Below are positions 22,216 to 34,000 of a stretch of 64,000 nt of DNA, in pieces. Position numbers and translations under genes: made by a program. Within the stretch, counting starts at the first letter, position 1. Each line of letters begins with the position of its first letter. This stretch comes from Saprolegnia diclina VS20 (Eukaryota > Oomycota > Saprolegniomycetes > Saprolegniales > Saprolegniaceae): positions 44,176 to 108,175 of the forward strand of contig NW_008246077.1 in the NCBI RefSeq assembly GCF_000281045.1, in the 5' to 3' direction. A model generated the notes under the pieces. The model was not told the DNA's origin, did no database searches, and worked only from the letters and a program-made list of their open reading frames with translations.

Positions 22216-25200
22216 TCACTTGAAGTCGTTGATGCTCATCGAGCGCCGCGGCACGTTGCTCGGCTCTTGGCGATGCGTGTGATTTGTCGCAATGAACGAC
22301 TCAACCAGTGTCGTTTCCTCGTCGCAGCTGAACGCATAGCCCGTGTTCAGCCGCTGAAGCGTCGCACGCCGGTCAAGCTGCTGCGGCCGACTCAGCGTCG
22401 TTGCCATCGTGTCGGCGACCGTGTCTTCAGCCAAGTTGAAGCGCGACCGCTCCTCAGGCGTGATGTCGTCGAGTGTCATGCTCAGGTCGGGTCGCGGCGC
22501 CTCCTCCATGTGCGTGATCGTTAGCCGATGCGCCTTCTTCTTTTCAATCATGACACTCTATACGGAGCATGAGGAGTCTGGTCTATCGCTCATCAACAAC
22601 CTCTTGGAGGATCTGGAATAGCTCCGGGTAGAAGAGACGCTGGAACTGATTCCAAGCAAAGTGCCGGCCGAGCGCGAGCGTGCAGCCAATGACGAGGAGC
22701 AGCCAGTACGAGCCCGAGACGAAGGTGGGCACGAACGCGCCGAACTCGTCGTAGCTCACCTTGAGCTTGACAAAGTAAGGGATCACCGTGAGGCAGAGGA
22801 ACGCGATGAGGAACCACGAGAGGACGCTGCCCCACCACGTAATGCGCGGCACCCACGTCCAGTTGCACATGATGAGTGTAATCTATGGACGCATATGAGT
22901 TCCTACGCACTCCGGGAACGAAAGGACCTTGAGGTTGACGATGAGGACAGCCAGAGTAAAGGCCACGATGCCGTACTCGACACGCGCCTCGCTGCCGACA
23001 GAGCTGTGGCTCGGGTTGTACCCGTAGACCATGACGAGGAAAATGACCATCGACTCGTACAAGGCCGCGCAGAGCCACCGGAAGAACGTGTAGTAGTTGA
23101 AGAGCTGGCGCTGCGGCCCGACGCCGTAAAGCGCAGGGAACTTGAGACTCATGTGATCGGGTAAGTCCTGGTCCAGGACGCCCAGGACGACGATGGGAAG
23201 TCCCGTGAAGAAAATGTTGTAAACTTGAACGCCGATTTCCCAGTAGACCTTGGACCCTGACGCGCCGCTGAGGAACCCATACCTAACGTTCATTAGTAGC
23301 CACTCATGACGTTCGCAGTTGACATACCAGTACTGAGCGAGCACGAGAGTAATGTTCTTGTAAAACATGTACACGACGACCTTGGAAATGCGCAGGTAGT
23401 TCCACCGACCATGCACCAGCAAAAGTCGCTTCAAAAACCGGAACTGCGCGATGGCATAGTCGCTCGAGTTGACCGCCTGCATGCCCTCCTGGCCCGAAAT
23501 ACCGATTCCGACGTGGGCAGCTTGAATCATCGCCACGTCGTTGGCACCGTCACCGATTGCCAGCGTCCTACGCCCACCCACGGCATAAAAATCAAACATT
23601 CAATGCATACATTCTTACCGAGCTTCGGGGATGTTTTCACGGATGAGACGCACCATGTCCGCCTTCTGCGCCGGTGACACGCGGCAGCAAATGACGGCGA
23701 CGCAATACTGGGCGAGCCCAAGAAGGTCCATCTTCATGTGCGGCTTGAGTGCAATCTCGAGGGCCTCCTGCAACAAATATTCTCGTTAAAGGAAGCACGA
23801 AACGGTATACCAACCCCGTCAATGACGAGCGCAAAGTCTTCCTTCCCGTTCTTCGCAGCGTAGTCCTCGGCGGCCGACTTGAGTGCTTGGCGAATCAAGT
23901 CAGGCGTCGAGCAGTTCTCCATGTTGATGATGACTTGGTGGATCGAGTTGTCCAAGAGAGCGCATGCTATACATACAACGTGAGCACTTTTTCGACCTCA
24001 ACACGAGCGGCATACCGTATCCAATGTTGATGGCCGTCTCCTCCTTGTCGCCGGTAAGCATCCAGACTTTAATCTTGGCCGCACTGAGCGCCGAGAGGCA
24101 GTCGGGCACGCCGTTCTGGAGTTTGTCCTCGATGGCCGTCGCACCAATGAGATCCAAGTTGGACTCCATCTCTTCCATGAGGTCGTCGATTGCGTTGGAC
24201 TCACCTACGTCCCAAACGTTAAACGATATGTTGGTCCTGGTTGCGCGCACCGTTTTTGCGCTTCTCAAGCTCCGGGATCGAGCCAGACACGGAGCGAAAT
24301 CTGGCTGCCCAGTCCACAAAGAAATCCTCGTCGAGCCGCTTCATAGCGATAGCAAGAGTACGAAGGCCGTCGTCGGCGTACGTTTCCATATGCTGCGACG
24401 TGATCGCCTCGAGTGCTTTGGACGCGGTCGAGAGGCGCTGGTAGATCATCATGTCGGCGCCCTTCGTGTACAAGTAGAGCTCGCCCGTCGGCAGGCGCGT
24501 CACGACCGACATGCGCTTCCGCGTCGAGTTGAACTCGAGCACTTCGAGCACATCGTACGTCTTCTTTTCTCCGCCGACGTCCAAAATGGCCTTCCCAACC
24601 GCGCGGGACTCAAACTTGTAGCTATACGTCGAGTTTCAGCGTCGCTAGGTTCGATTAAAGCACCGTACCCCATAAACTGAGCGCCCGCGACCAGCGCCTG
24701 CTCGTCGGGCGACGACGCCGAGAGACGCACTTCGCCAGTGTCCAGCATTTCAGGAATAACCGTGTGACACACGGCAAGATGCTCGAAGAAACGATGCGTA
24801 CGCTCCTGCAAAAGTTGGTGAACGAAGCAGTCACGGAGACATTGAGGCACCTCTTGCTCGGCCCCATGCTTGCCTTGCATCGCCTCGGTGAGCTTTGGGT
24901 CGACAAAGTTGACATACGGGATCTGCTTGACACCCGGCTCCATCTTTGGCTCGGGCGGAATCGGCTTGCCCGCTCTCTTCAGCGCCGCCCGACCTAAAAA
25001 GTCATCGTGACGCTTGAGCGATAATGGGAGTACAACGTACCGATCTCGGTCAGACCAGAGCCGTACGAGACGCCGTTGATCGAGCACTTGCGAAAGTCCA
25101 TGACGTTGCACGTGAGCGTGCCGGTCTTGTCCGAGAAGATGTACGAGATTTGGCCGAGCTCTTCGTTGAGCGCCATCGTGCGCACAATCGCGGGCGTGTC

Positions 25201-26519
25201 CGTCTCGGCGTGGTACATTTCAATGTCCCAGGCCATGAAGCTCGACTGGAGAAACTTGACGGTCGTGAGTGACACGTACAGCGAGATCGGAATGACTTGG
25301 TAGAGCAGGAGAAAGTAGTAGAAAAGCATTGTGAACCACGCTGTGACCACATCGCCGGTCGTCACGAGCACGACTTTGTCGACCGTGGTGGTGCCGTGGA
25401 GGTACCACGCTTCCTTGGCAATTTCGTTCTGCCACGTCACGAAGACCGTCGCCGCGATGGCGCACAAAACGATGAGGCCGATGCAGAGAATGCCGATCAT
25501 TTTGTTCAGCGTGAGCATGACATCGCTCCACTTGTTGGGCGGCGACGACGCGCTTTGCATGATCTTGGTGTCGCTGCCCGTGTTGAGCACGACGCCGTAG
25601 ACCCAGTCCGTGTTGCGGAGCGTGCAGCCACGAAGCAACACGTTCTTGATGCTCAGAGGCTCGTTCGGGAACGTCTGGCCAGCCACCCACACGTCAATGT
25701 TCCCCGCAAACTTGTTGATGAACGGGTTTGGCGTCTCGCAGCTCACACTGCCCTTGAGCTTGTCGAGATCTTGCGCCTCACGCATAACGCCCATCGTCGC
25801 TGGCAGCGCCTGGCGCAGCTTTAGGTTCGTCTCGCCGTCAAGCGACTTGGTCTCCACATAGCAAATACCACTCGGCACGGCGGGGTCGGGCTCGGCCACC
25901 GAGAGAATGAGCACGTCAGCAGGAATGACTTCGCGGTTGCGAATCTCCAAGACATCGCCCACCTATACAAGACTGATGTAACCGGGCTTGCGTCGTAGTA
26001 GCGTCGTACCTGCACTTGCGACCACAGACGATCGACGATGACGTTATCGACAAGGACATGGCAGGTTGCCGAGTTGGCTGCAAAGTCCGAGGCATGGCGG
26101 CGGCGATCTTCCATGATGGCGAAGACAGCGTCAATGCAGATGACGAAGAAGAGCGTCGGTGCGTTCGTGGGCAGGCCATACGTGTTGGAGATCGGCTTGA
26201 TTGTCTGCAGGATCGAGACGACGAGGAAGAAGAGGTTGGCAACCTTGCAAAAGCTCTCAAAGAGAAACTTGGGCAAGAACGAGAAGATGGTGTACTTGGA
26301 CGTCACGACGACGTTGGTGCACGTGGCGTACAGCGCCTTGTTTTGGTCGTTGTCGTTGAGGAAGACACGCCGGACGTCGCCGTCCGCTGCGACGGCGCCC
26401 GATCCCGGCGTCTTCACGCGTCGGTAGAGCTCCTTGGCTTTGCCATCGCCCGAGGACGTACGGCCGGACTCGTCGGCGGCCTCCTTCAGGCTCTTCCGAT
26501 CGTCCCTGGCGCTGCTCAT
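22216..26519 (-). CDS. P4-type ATPase (phospholipid flippase) 2
   Basis: This second aminophospholipid flippase has about 1278 residues. Eleven exons are read on the minus strand: 26519-26010, 25962-25041, 24993-24669, 24621-24251, 24204-24016, 23966-23815, 23767-23619, 23567-23328, 23282-22928, 22882-22601 and 22557-22216. All hallmarks are present: [53 protein letters not shown] and IPISLYV. The intron 23283-23327 is 45 nt, stop-free and in frame, so retention would add 15 residues. The C-terminal tail after the last membrane helix is hydrophilic and Thr/Asp-rich. Ten introns sit in places partly shared with flippase 1, which suggests an old duplication. Confidence 0.93.
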
Positions 26520-26951
26520 GCGCGCTGATGGCAGTCCGCAACTGAGGGGGAAAACCGCTTGGGCCTATATTTATCCCAACGCCATCGCACTTAGGAGGAA
26601 ATACCCGCCATTCGAAACGCTATCCCTCGATTTCGAATACAATTACCAAGTAGAATCGAACATGGCGCATCGCACTTAAGCGAAAAAGAATCGGGAAATC
26701 CAGCCAGCGTGCAATTACACATTGCAGCATACAAAAACCAAGTAGTCACCAAGCGGCATATCCCAGCACAACCCCACAGCAGCGATCGCAAGGACCAGCC
26801 GTTGCAAGAAAGGAATACCCCGCTACAAGCACCTGGCAAGACGGGTTATTCCGTGCCTATCAGCGGTGGAAGCGTAGACTAAGAGAATACCTAATTATCC
26901 GGATCCGCAAGCCCCTCGAATCCTCGGCTGGCAGATTATTCGAAGCGTCCG
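26520..26951. other. Divergent intergenic region, flippase 2 to APH-1
   Basis: This 432-bp gap separates two divergent start codons. It is AT-richer than its flanks. The 11-mer catcgcactta occurs at about 26583 and 26668. No gene or element is recognised. Confidence 0.4.
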
Positions 26952-27818
26952 ATGGCCGAGTGGGTGCTCTTCTGGGGCTCGCTCCTCACGGCCTTCGCGC
27001 CCATCAGCGCGCTCTTCCTCCTCGTCGTGGCCCAGCGAGCGCAGCTCGTGATCCTCGCTATCACGGCCGCGTTCTTCTACCTCCTCGGGCTCCTCGTCGC
27101 AGCCACGGTCTGGACGGCGATACCGCCGCTCCAGACCTCGATCCAAGCGACGATTCCCATCTCCATCTTGATCCAAGAGCTCTTCCGCTACCTCTTCTTC
27201 AATGTGTACGTGCGCTGCGAGCTGGCGGTCAAGAAGGTCACGACCAAGCAGAACCAGCTACCGCTAAACGATCTGACAACCGCCTTTGGTACGATCCTCT
27301 TCCCACCATTGATGGCCTGGGTATGCATGACGCGACTGTAGCGTCTGGCGTCGGATTCGCGCTCATGCGAGCACTCATGCTATATGGCACGGTCTTGGCT
27401 GCAAGCGTCCAAGGCGAAGGTGCGGCGTTCACGGACTCGTGCCCGTCCGTGCCGCTTGTGTTTGCGTCCGGTACGAGACGATAGATGAATAGTGGCAACA
27501 CTCATGTCTGCTCAGCGCTGTCGACGCTCGCGCTTACGCTCATGGACGTGGCGCTGATGATCGTCGCGTTTGAAGGGTTCCGCAAAAAGTCGGTTGCGCA
27601 CATTGCTGCCGTCGTGCTCATCCACCTCGGCTCGGGGCTATCGGTTCGCTTCATGCAATACTCTGACATACTCAAGAAGCATGCTGTCCTAGAATATGCT
27701 CAACTTGAATGAGGTCGGCTGCAAAGCGTCGATCCCACTGACGTACGTCGCGACGGCCCTTGCAGTCGCCGCCGCCATGTTGACGCTCAAGCGATCGAGC
27801 ATGGCATCGTTCCCGTAA
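26952..27818 (+). CDS. APH1: Gamma-secretase subunit APH-1
   Basis: This encodes the multi-pass scaffold subunit of gamma-secretase, which works in the ER/Golgi and plasma membrane with presenilin, nicastrin and PEN-2. Four exons are read: 26952-27288, 27342-27470, 27516-27643 and 27693-27818, giving about 239 residues, close to the family size. Seven hydrophobic segments are seen, starting with EWVLFWGSLLTAFAPISALF. The GVGFALMRALMLYG segment matches the conserved Gly-spaced helix. The conserved His in LIHLGSGLS is kept, while the other conserved membrane His (human LLHISW) aligns with Asp in LMDVAL. The last intron is placed so that SNMLNLNE leads into CKASIPLTY. Confidence 0.85.
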
Positions 27819-28052
27819 AAGGCGCTTATGCACGTGTTGCGTGTAAATATCTTTGTTCTCTGGAATGATCCAAGCCTTACACCCTTGGCTTTCTGCGTTG
27901 TCGCAGGCAGTGTCTCTAGAGACTATGATGAGCCGCTGCGATCGCAACTTAGAACGTGCGTACAACCCTCCGAAAGCGTTAGGTGGGAAGTGTGGTACCC
28001 TCACTAGACTACGTTGCAACCTATTATTATTACTAAAATCCTATTGCGTCTC

Positions 28053-29823
28053 CTATAACTCGCCGTAGCTGCGCTGGAAGAGCGTCGTGTATGTCACGAG
28101 CGGGAAGATGATGACCGTGCCGAGAAGCGCGCCCATTTGTGCGAGGAAACCAGACCACTGGTACGCTGTCTTGGCATAAGCCTCGTTGTAGCGCACCTCG
28201 CGCTTGAGCGTGAGGTACGCCATCGTTTGCGAGTAGGCAAAGAGGAAGACAAACACGCAATTGCCGACGACCGGCGCGATACCGCCAAGCGCGTAGCTCG
28301 AAAAGATTGGGTGGGCGGTCGTAGCCGAGACAGCCATGAGCGCCTACGAGTCGTCATGAGCCATCATTGGTGCCACTGCGGAAACGTACCCCGAGTAGTA
28401 CGGTGAGGGACGTGAGCACCGTGACATTGTACCAGCGGTAAAAACTCGTGAGGAAGCGGGCCAGCGGGTCACAAGCCATTGAGAGAACGGACGACCATTT
28501 CAACACCTCGGCGCTGTTCTACTCTCAGCGCCTTAGTCTTGCTCGAGCGCATGTGCGTGCTGCGTACCGAGTACTTGCTGCCGAGGAAAGGCAGGATTGA
28601 CGGAATGACACCAAAGCTCATGGCGCACAGGACCACTTGGCATAGCAGAGGCTTCCAGAGCTTGGAGACGACGTAGTTGCGGCGCTCGACTGCGGTGGAG
28701 AACTGGTGCTTGGACTGCGGCAGCACGAGTGGCAGCGTCTCGTTCATTTTCATCGCTGGCGACGGAGCGCGCTTGAGGGGCGGGGTAAACTTGTAGTCAA
28801 AGTCGCCACCGTCCTCACGGTACTATTGCAGTGCGGGTGAGACGACTTGGGTATGAAGAGTCTTGTCACACCATCGAGGCTTGAATTTGAGTCGCCCACG
28901 GTGACTTGACGAGGAACACAAAGGCGAGGAGCGCGACGAGAAAGACGACAGCTACGACGCCGAGATGAGCTTCCAGAAGAGGAAGATAGCGTACCGCCAT
29001 AGAAGAAGTAGCCACCGACGGTGATGTGCATGTGCGTGGCGCCAGGATCCTGGATGATGCCGAGAACGCCAGCAATGACACCACTAAGACCTTCGCCCGT
29101 TGACAACGCACTAGGAAGTGCATTGAATGAGTACCGTGACTGCATGTAGGCTGTGCACCTCGTGAAGAGAGGAGGAAACGTGGCAACGAACGGGTAATAG
29201 ACGACGCTCGTCGTGGAGCTCACCATGCCGCCAAAGAAGACGAGGACGAGCAGCGCCGTACTGTGCTCGTGGCCAAAAAAGACGGACGTTTGGTCCCAGA
29301 AAATGGACAAAAGCACTACAAAAAGCGAGGAGTATCAGTGCTACATGCTTCCGACTGCATTTGCGCACCGCAGACAACGATGCCCATCGAGAGTAGACCC
29401 CAAATGGCGGTGCGGATCGAGAAAAGCTGCTGATCGTTGTTGAAGACCATGTAGAGCGCAGGAAAGATGTTGGAGGCCTGGATCGCAACAATCTATGCGA
29501 GCTTAGTAACGAGGATCATGACGCAATTCGATTACCAGGTACGCACTGATAGCAGCCTTCTCTGGTGTGCGCTACGAGACGGCGGGTGATGAGCCATGAC
29601 CATGACTTGGTTGCAGTACTTGGTACAAAGCTGCAATTTCGACAAAGACGCCTACAAGAGAGATGAGCTGACCGCGCTTAGCTTTCGAGAACGTACAGTT
29701 GGACATGATCCACGAGCCCAGACCAAAGAGGATGAAGGCCGCGTAGACGGCAGCGACCTTGTACGGCTCGCGGTACAGCGGCGACGCGGAGGGCGACAGG
29801 AGTGGGCGGGGTGCTGGGTCCAT
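28053..29823 (-). CDS. Riboflavin transporter-like membrane protein (SLC52 type)
   Basis: This multi-pass transporter of about 448 residues resembles the SLC52/RFVT family that imports riboflavin at the plasma membrane. Ten exons are read on the minus strand: 29823-29697, 29651-29620, 29571-29536, 29492-29369, 29315-29159, 29110-28995, 28951-28872, 28822-28568, 28518-28390 and 28343-28053. Family-like segments are FGLGSWIMSN, ISAYLIVAIQASNIFPALY, the first-half end SSTTSVVYYPFVATFPP and STGEGLSGVIAGVLGIIQ. The second half (LLCQVVLCAMSFGVIPSILP onward) also matches. The start may instead be the in-frame ATG at 29877, adding 18 residues. The substrate is inferred from family likeness only. Confidence 0.72.
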
Positions 29824-29991
29824 AGCGATTGGTTCCTGCGTGTGGTAGTTTACGGTGACGCGCAGCTCGTCTGCCATGAGGATTCTTAGGACACGACGAA
29901 TGACAACTGGCCGCGTCGACGCACCTCGCTGCTCGGCCGCGAACTCTTTTGTTCCGTAAGCTGGAGTTTGCTGGGGCGTATCTTGCATGCG

Positions 29992-30012
29992 ATTGGCTAA
30001 CCGTTCACCAAT
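29992..30012. promoter_or_regulatory. Paired CCAAT boxes upstream of SLC52-like gene
   Basis: An inverted CCAAT (gattggct) at 29991-29998 and a direct CCAAT (accaataa) at 30007-30014 lie about 115-190 bp upstream of the possible start codons at 29877 and 29823. The role is inferred from motif and position. Confidence 0.4.
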
Positions 30013-31000
30013 AAAACGCGGGGATAAAAATTATTACCCAATCAGAAGCGCAGTAGCCTTCGAATCATTCGAGCCATGTTGGCGTTGACCACCGAACGCA
30101 TCCTGCTGTTGTGTAATCCACTCAATTGCCTCACGTCTTTCGTTGTCTACTGCAACACGTCAAGTTGGTCGCGCAGGGACGTGGCTCAAAGAACTCTATA
30201 GTACAATGCCTCGTCTCATCGACTACTAAAGAAAACGACGACAGACCCCAGGAGACCCGGTTGGGCCCATGTTGAAGTTGGATTGGGGATCGGGTTGCAC
30301 GTCCTTTCTACGAGGCGGAGCGTCTTTGGAGAAGTCGTAGTAGCTTTATTGCCAAACGATTGGCGCAGAGCTCCAAGCCATGAGATCTTTTTATCTGGTC
30401 TTCCAAGTATCCCGCCGTTGCCCTATATATATACCACGATGTTGCGCATGTCGGGCGTAGGCTGCGTGCTAGAGTTCTTACTGCTTCTTGCGTGAACTGC
30501 ATGCGGACAGATTGATGTCCACACAGAGCTCCTGATAACGATAGCCACACGGCATTTGTGCCGTTGTCGATGTACGTTGCCTTGGCAACTCTTCCGTGGG
30601 GCACGGTATGCACTTTCGCGACCCTTGCGCGATCCACCTCCAGCATCCCAATATCATTTTGTGACGCCACGCATCGAGAAGCACCATGCGAAGGGACTCG
30701 GCGCCATTTACTTTACGTACCGCGTGGACTAGCCCGGTCCCTCCCCACATCATGCAGTGCCCGCAACGGAGTTGACAGTGAATTTACACGTATTTTACCA
30801 CTTGGCTTGTACTGCGCGTTGGCCGACACTTTTGCAGTGCAACTGCGCACCTACTAAGCTTATAATCCGGCTGTGCTGTACCAAATCTGGTGTTTCAGCA
30901 GTAGTAGCCTGTCTGCTATTCGTTTATGTGGAAAAAGGCAAGGTCAAAGAGTGTGTTCTAGTAGTCAAACGCAGCCTTTTTGTTTCGTTGCCTCGTCCGC
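30013..31000. other. Intergenic stretch, nothing recognised
   Basis: About 1 kb with only short, unconvincing frames on both strands. A tatatatata run lies near 30425. No repeats with a second copy in the window and no RNA gene are seen. Confidence 0.4.
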
Positions 31001-34000
31001 TCATCGATTACGCACCCTTGCTGTTATTAGCACCTCGGGCGACTCCCCTTCGCGCCTAGGACACAAACTAGGCGGTGTCGAAACAGGTTGCGACTGTACC
31101 TTCTCGTCCTGACGAAGCTTCTGCAGCCGTTCGAGCCGCTGGCTCAAAATGTCTTGCTGCCTCTTGCGCTCCACGACCTCTGGCAGCTTCTCGTAGAGTC
31201 GCCGACTTCGCGATTTCATCTCGTTGGACGACACACGTGCGCGCTCGCCGTGGCTGAGCCGCTCCAACGTCGGATTGCTCGATGTTGACATCGACTGCGC
31301 AACGCGGTCGGCTTCGGCTTTGGTGCGCCGCTCTGCCAAGGACCGCGCAGACGCTACTTGCTTTATATGCAGGTGCCGTTCGGAAAAGTTAGTACCTGGC
31401 ACGGGTGGCGCTTGGTACTGGACTGTTTCCTTGCGCCGTTGCATGCGCTCAAACAGCTGCGGGTTTCGCAAGCGCAGCTGGTCGGCGATCGACGGTGCGT
31501 TGTCGTCTCGAAGCGACGGCCGACGGCTGATGTTGCTACTACTGCTGGACGACGACGAGTTCAAAAAGTCGATGGCCACTGGTGGCGGAGGAATGTGCAT
31601 CGGCATCGACGGATAGGGCATCGGTGGCAGCAGTGACTGCGCAAAGAGCGACGGCTCGCTTCCAGTATACAACGACGACGAGGACGACGAGGAAGCAAAG
31701 CTGCTATCGTCGAACGATGCATCGAGGCCGTGATGACTAGGAAACGACGTGAGCTGAGGTAGACAAGTCAAGGACAACCTAGAAAATGACGCTAACGGAG
31801 CATCCATGACAGCGTCCTCGGTCCGAAGCACCGACCACGCAGTCACGCGGGGTGCCTCGTCATTACCGTCATCGTTGTGCGAGGACGCGCTCAATTGCGA
31901 CAAATCGATGACGGCGAGATCAACAGGGGCGACTGGTGCCTCAGCCTTCTCTTCCTCATCGCCACTGGCGACCGCAGATGGGGGGCCACCGAGGGGCGCG
32001 ACCAGCCATTGCGAGTATGCGTCATCGTGGGACGTATCGGCGAGGCCAGCGCCGGCGTAAAGATCTGCGGGCAGTGGGTCGTGAAAGGTTGACGGTGCGC
32101 TGGACGTCACTGACGATGACGAGGACGACGAGATGAGTTTCATCGAGCCAAGAAACTCGATCGTGGCGTCGATAGGAACCACCGAGCGCAGTCTTGGTGT
32201 CGACAAAGCGGCGTGTTGCACGGGCGTCTGATCGTTGGCGAGCGACTGCGACGACGCCGACGCACTCGGTAGCCAAGCCGCCGGTTCATCAGAGCTGGCT
32301 CCCAAGGCATCGTGCAGCACGGGTGTCGGATCGTTGGCCAAAGATTCCGACGAAGCCGACGCGCTGGGCATTGAGGCGTGGTGCACGGGCGTCTGGTCGT
32401 TCGACATGGCACTGGACGAACTGCTGGCGATCATGCGGCGACCCCCCAGGAAGTCAAAGTCCGGGGTGTTATCACACTCACTGTCCGAAACGAGTGACGG
32501 CAGCGATGACGCAGGGCTCTTCCTCGGTAAAACTCTGGCGGCCATGGAGGCCTCGCAGTCCGACAAGGACGATGATTCGGACATGAGCATCTCGTTGACC
32601 GAGTGCCGCGGACTTGTACGGCGAGCGACGTCGATTGAGCGGTCGAGACCGTCGGCGATCGTAAGTGGAGTCGGGTGCGCGGTCTGTGGATGCTCGAACA
32701 TGTCGGCGACAGCAAGCTTCGAGTCTCCAGATGCACTTGAAGACGACGAGGAGGAGAGACCAGCCGTCGGTGCAGACCCCTTGGGAACGGCCAAGAACCA
32801 CTGCGAGATCGGTGCCGTGTCAGTCAGCGACGACGACAAAGATACGCTCGACGAGAGGTTTCCAACGCCGACACGGCCGTCGTCAAGTAGGGACTGGGTC
32901 GTGAATCCGGTAGTACGGCCAATTGTCACGGAAGAGCTCACGTCGCTCGTTAGAACCGAGTCGCCGACGGAGGAGAGCGTGTACTGCGGGAGGCTGCTCT
33001 CGCCCATGAGACGCTGCATACGCTGGAGCGTGTTGCTGATCTCGGCATCCAGTTCAACACCAGGCGTTCCGACAAAGCCATCTGAGCTCGACGACGACGA
33101 CGATGACGAGCCGCCGAGAAGGTCCAGAATTCGTTGGCGAGCTTTGGTGGGATTGCTAGTCGGCGTCAACTCTGTACTGCTGCTACTGCTGCTGCTCGAG
33201 CCGAGAAGTTGATGAGATCGTCGCCGCAGGGACTGGCGCAGAAGCGAGCTTGCATCATTCCAGTCCGACGACGACGACGAGACCAAAGACGAGCCAAGGT
33301 CGAAGCATGGTAGCGGCATCTTCACCTCGGAATCTATCTCTTCAAGCAGCATCGGTGCCTACAAAGTTCATATATTAGACAGGGCGCCACAACAGGCAGA
33401 CAATACCTCATTCGGACCGCCGCGTGCGGAAGGCGACTCGGCGGCCGAGTGGTGTGATGTCAGCGACATGTCATGTTCGCAACTACTTGACGACAGCGTC
33501 GAGAAGTGGGACGCAGGTAGTAGCGCCACGTCGTCGTCACCGGAGCTTGCCCGCAGTAGCGACGGCGTGGTGTTGATACCCGACGTTGCCGAGTTGCGCG
33601 AGGCTGTCCATTTGATCGTACTTTGGTGTCGCAGCGACGACACGGACGACTTCGACGACGACGATGCACTGCGATTTTGCTGCTTAGGCAAAAGTAGATC
33701 GTCTAGAGGAGCGTCGCCCTTGGTGGCTGACGCTGTCTGCACGGACGACGTGGACGAGGCAGCGCTGTTCCCGATGCGCCTGCGAGGAATGCGACTGCGC
33801 TGCGTCGAACCAGAAGACACCGAAACCGAGGAGGATGCCGGGGACAGTATGGGTTTGGGAGCTGTCGTGGCACGGACATTGTCCATAAGGAGCGAATCGT
33901 CCGAAGATGAGACCGAGTACCGACGGGCGAGGTCGTCGAGGGATGCCCAGTTGTCGTCGCTGGCGCTACTGACGTCCAGCAGATCGCTGCTCGAGAGATT

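Noticed and set aside
32235-33212. Plus-strand frame of 325 codons opposite the CEP295-like gene
   Set aside because: It is a shadow of the Ser-rich coding strand; the Asp/Glu runs mirror poly-Ser codons.
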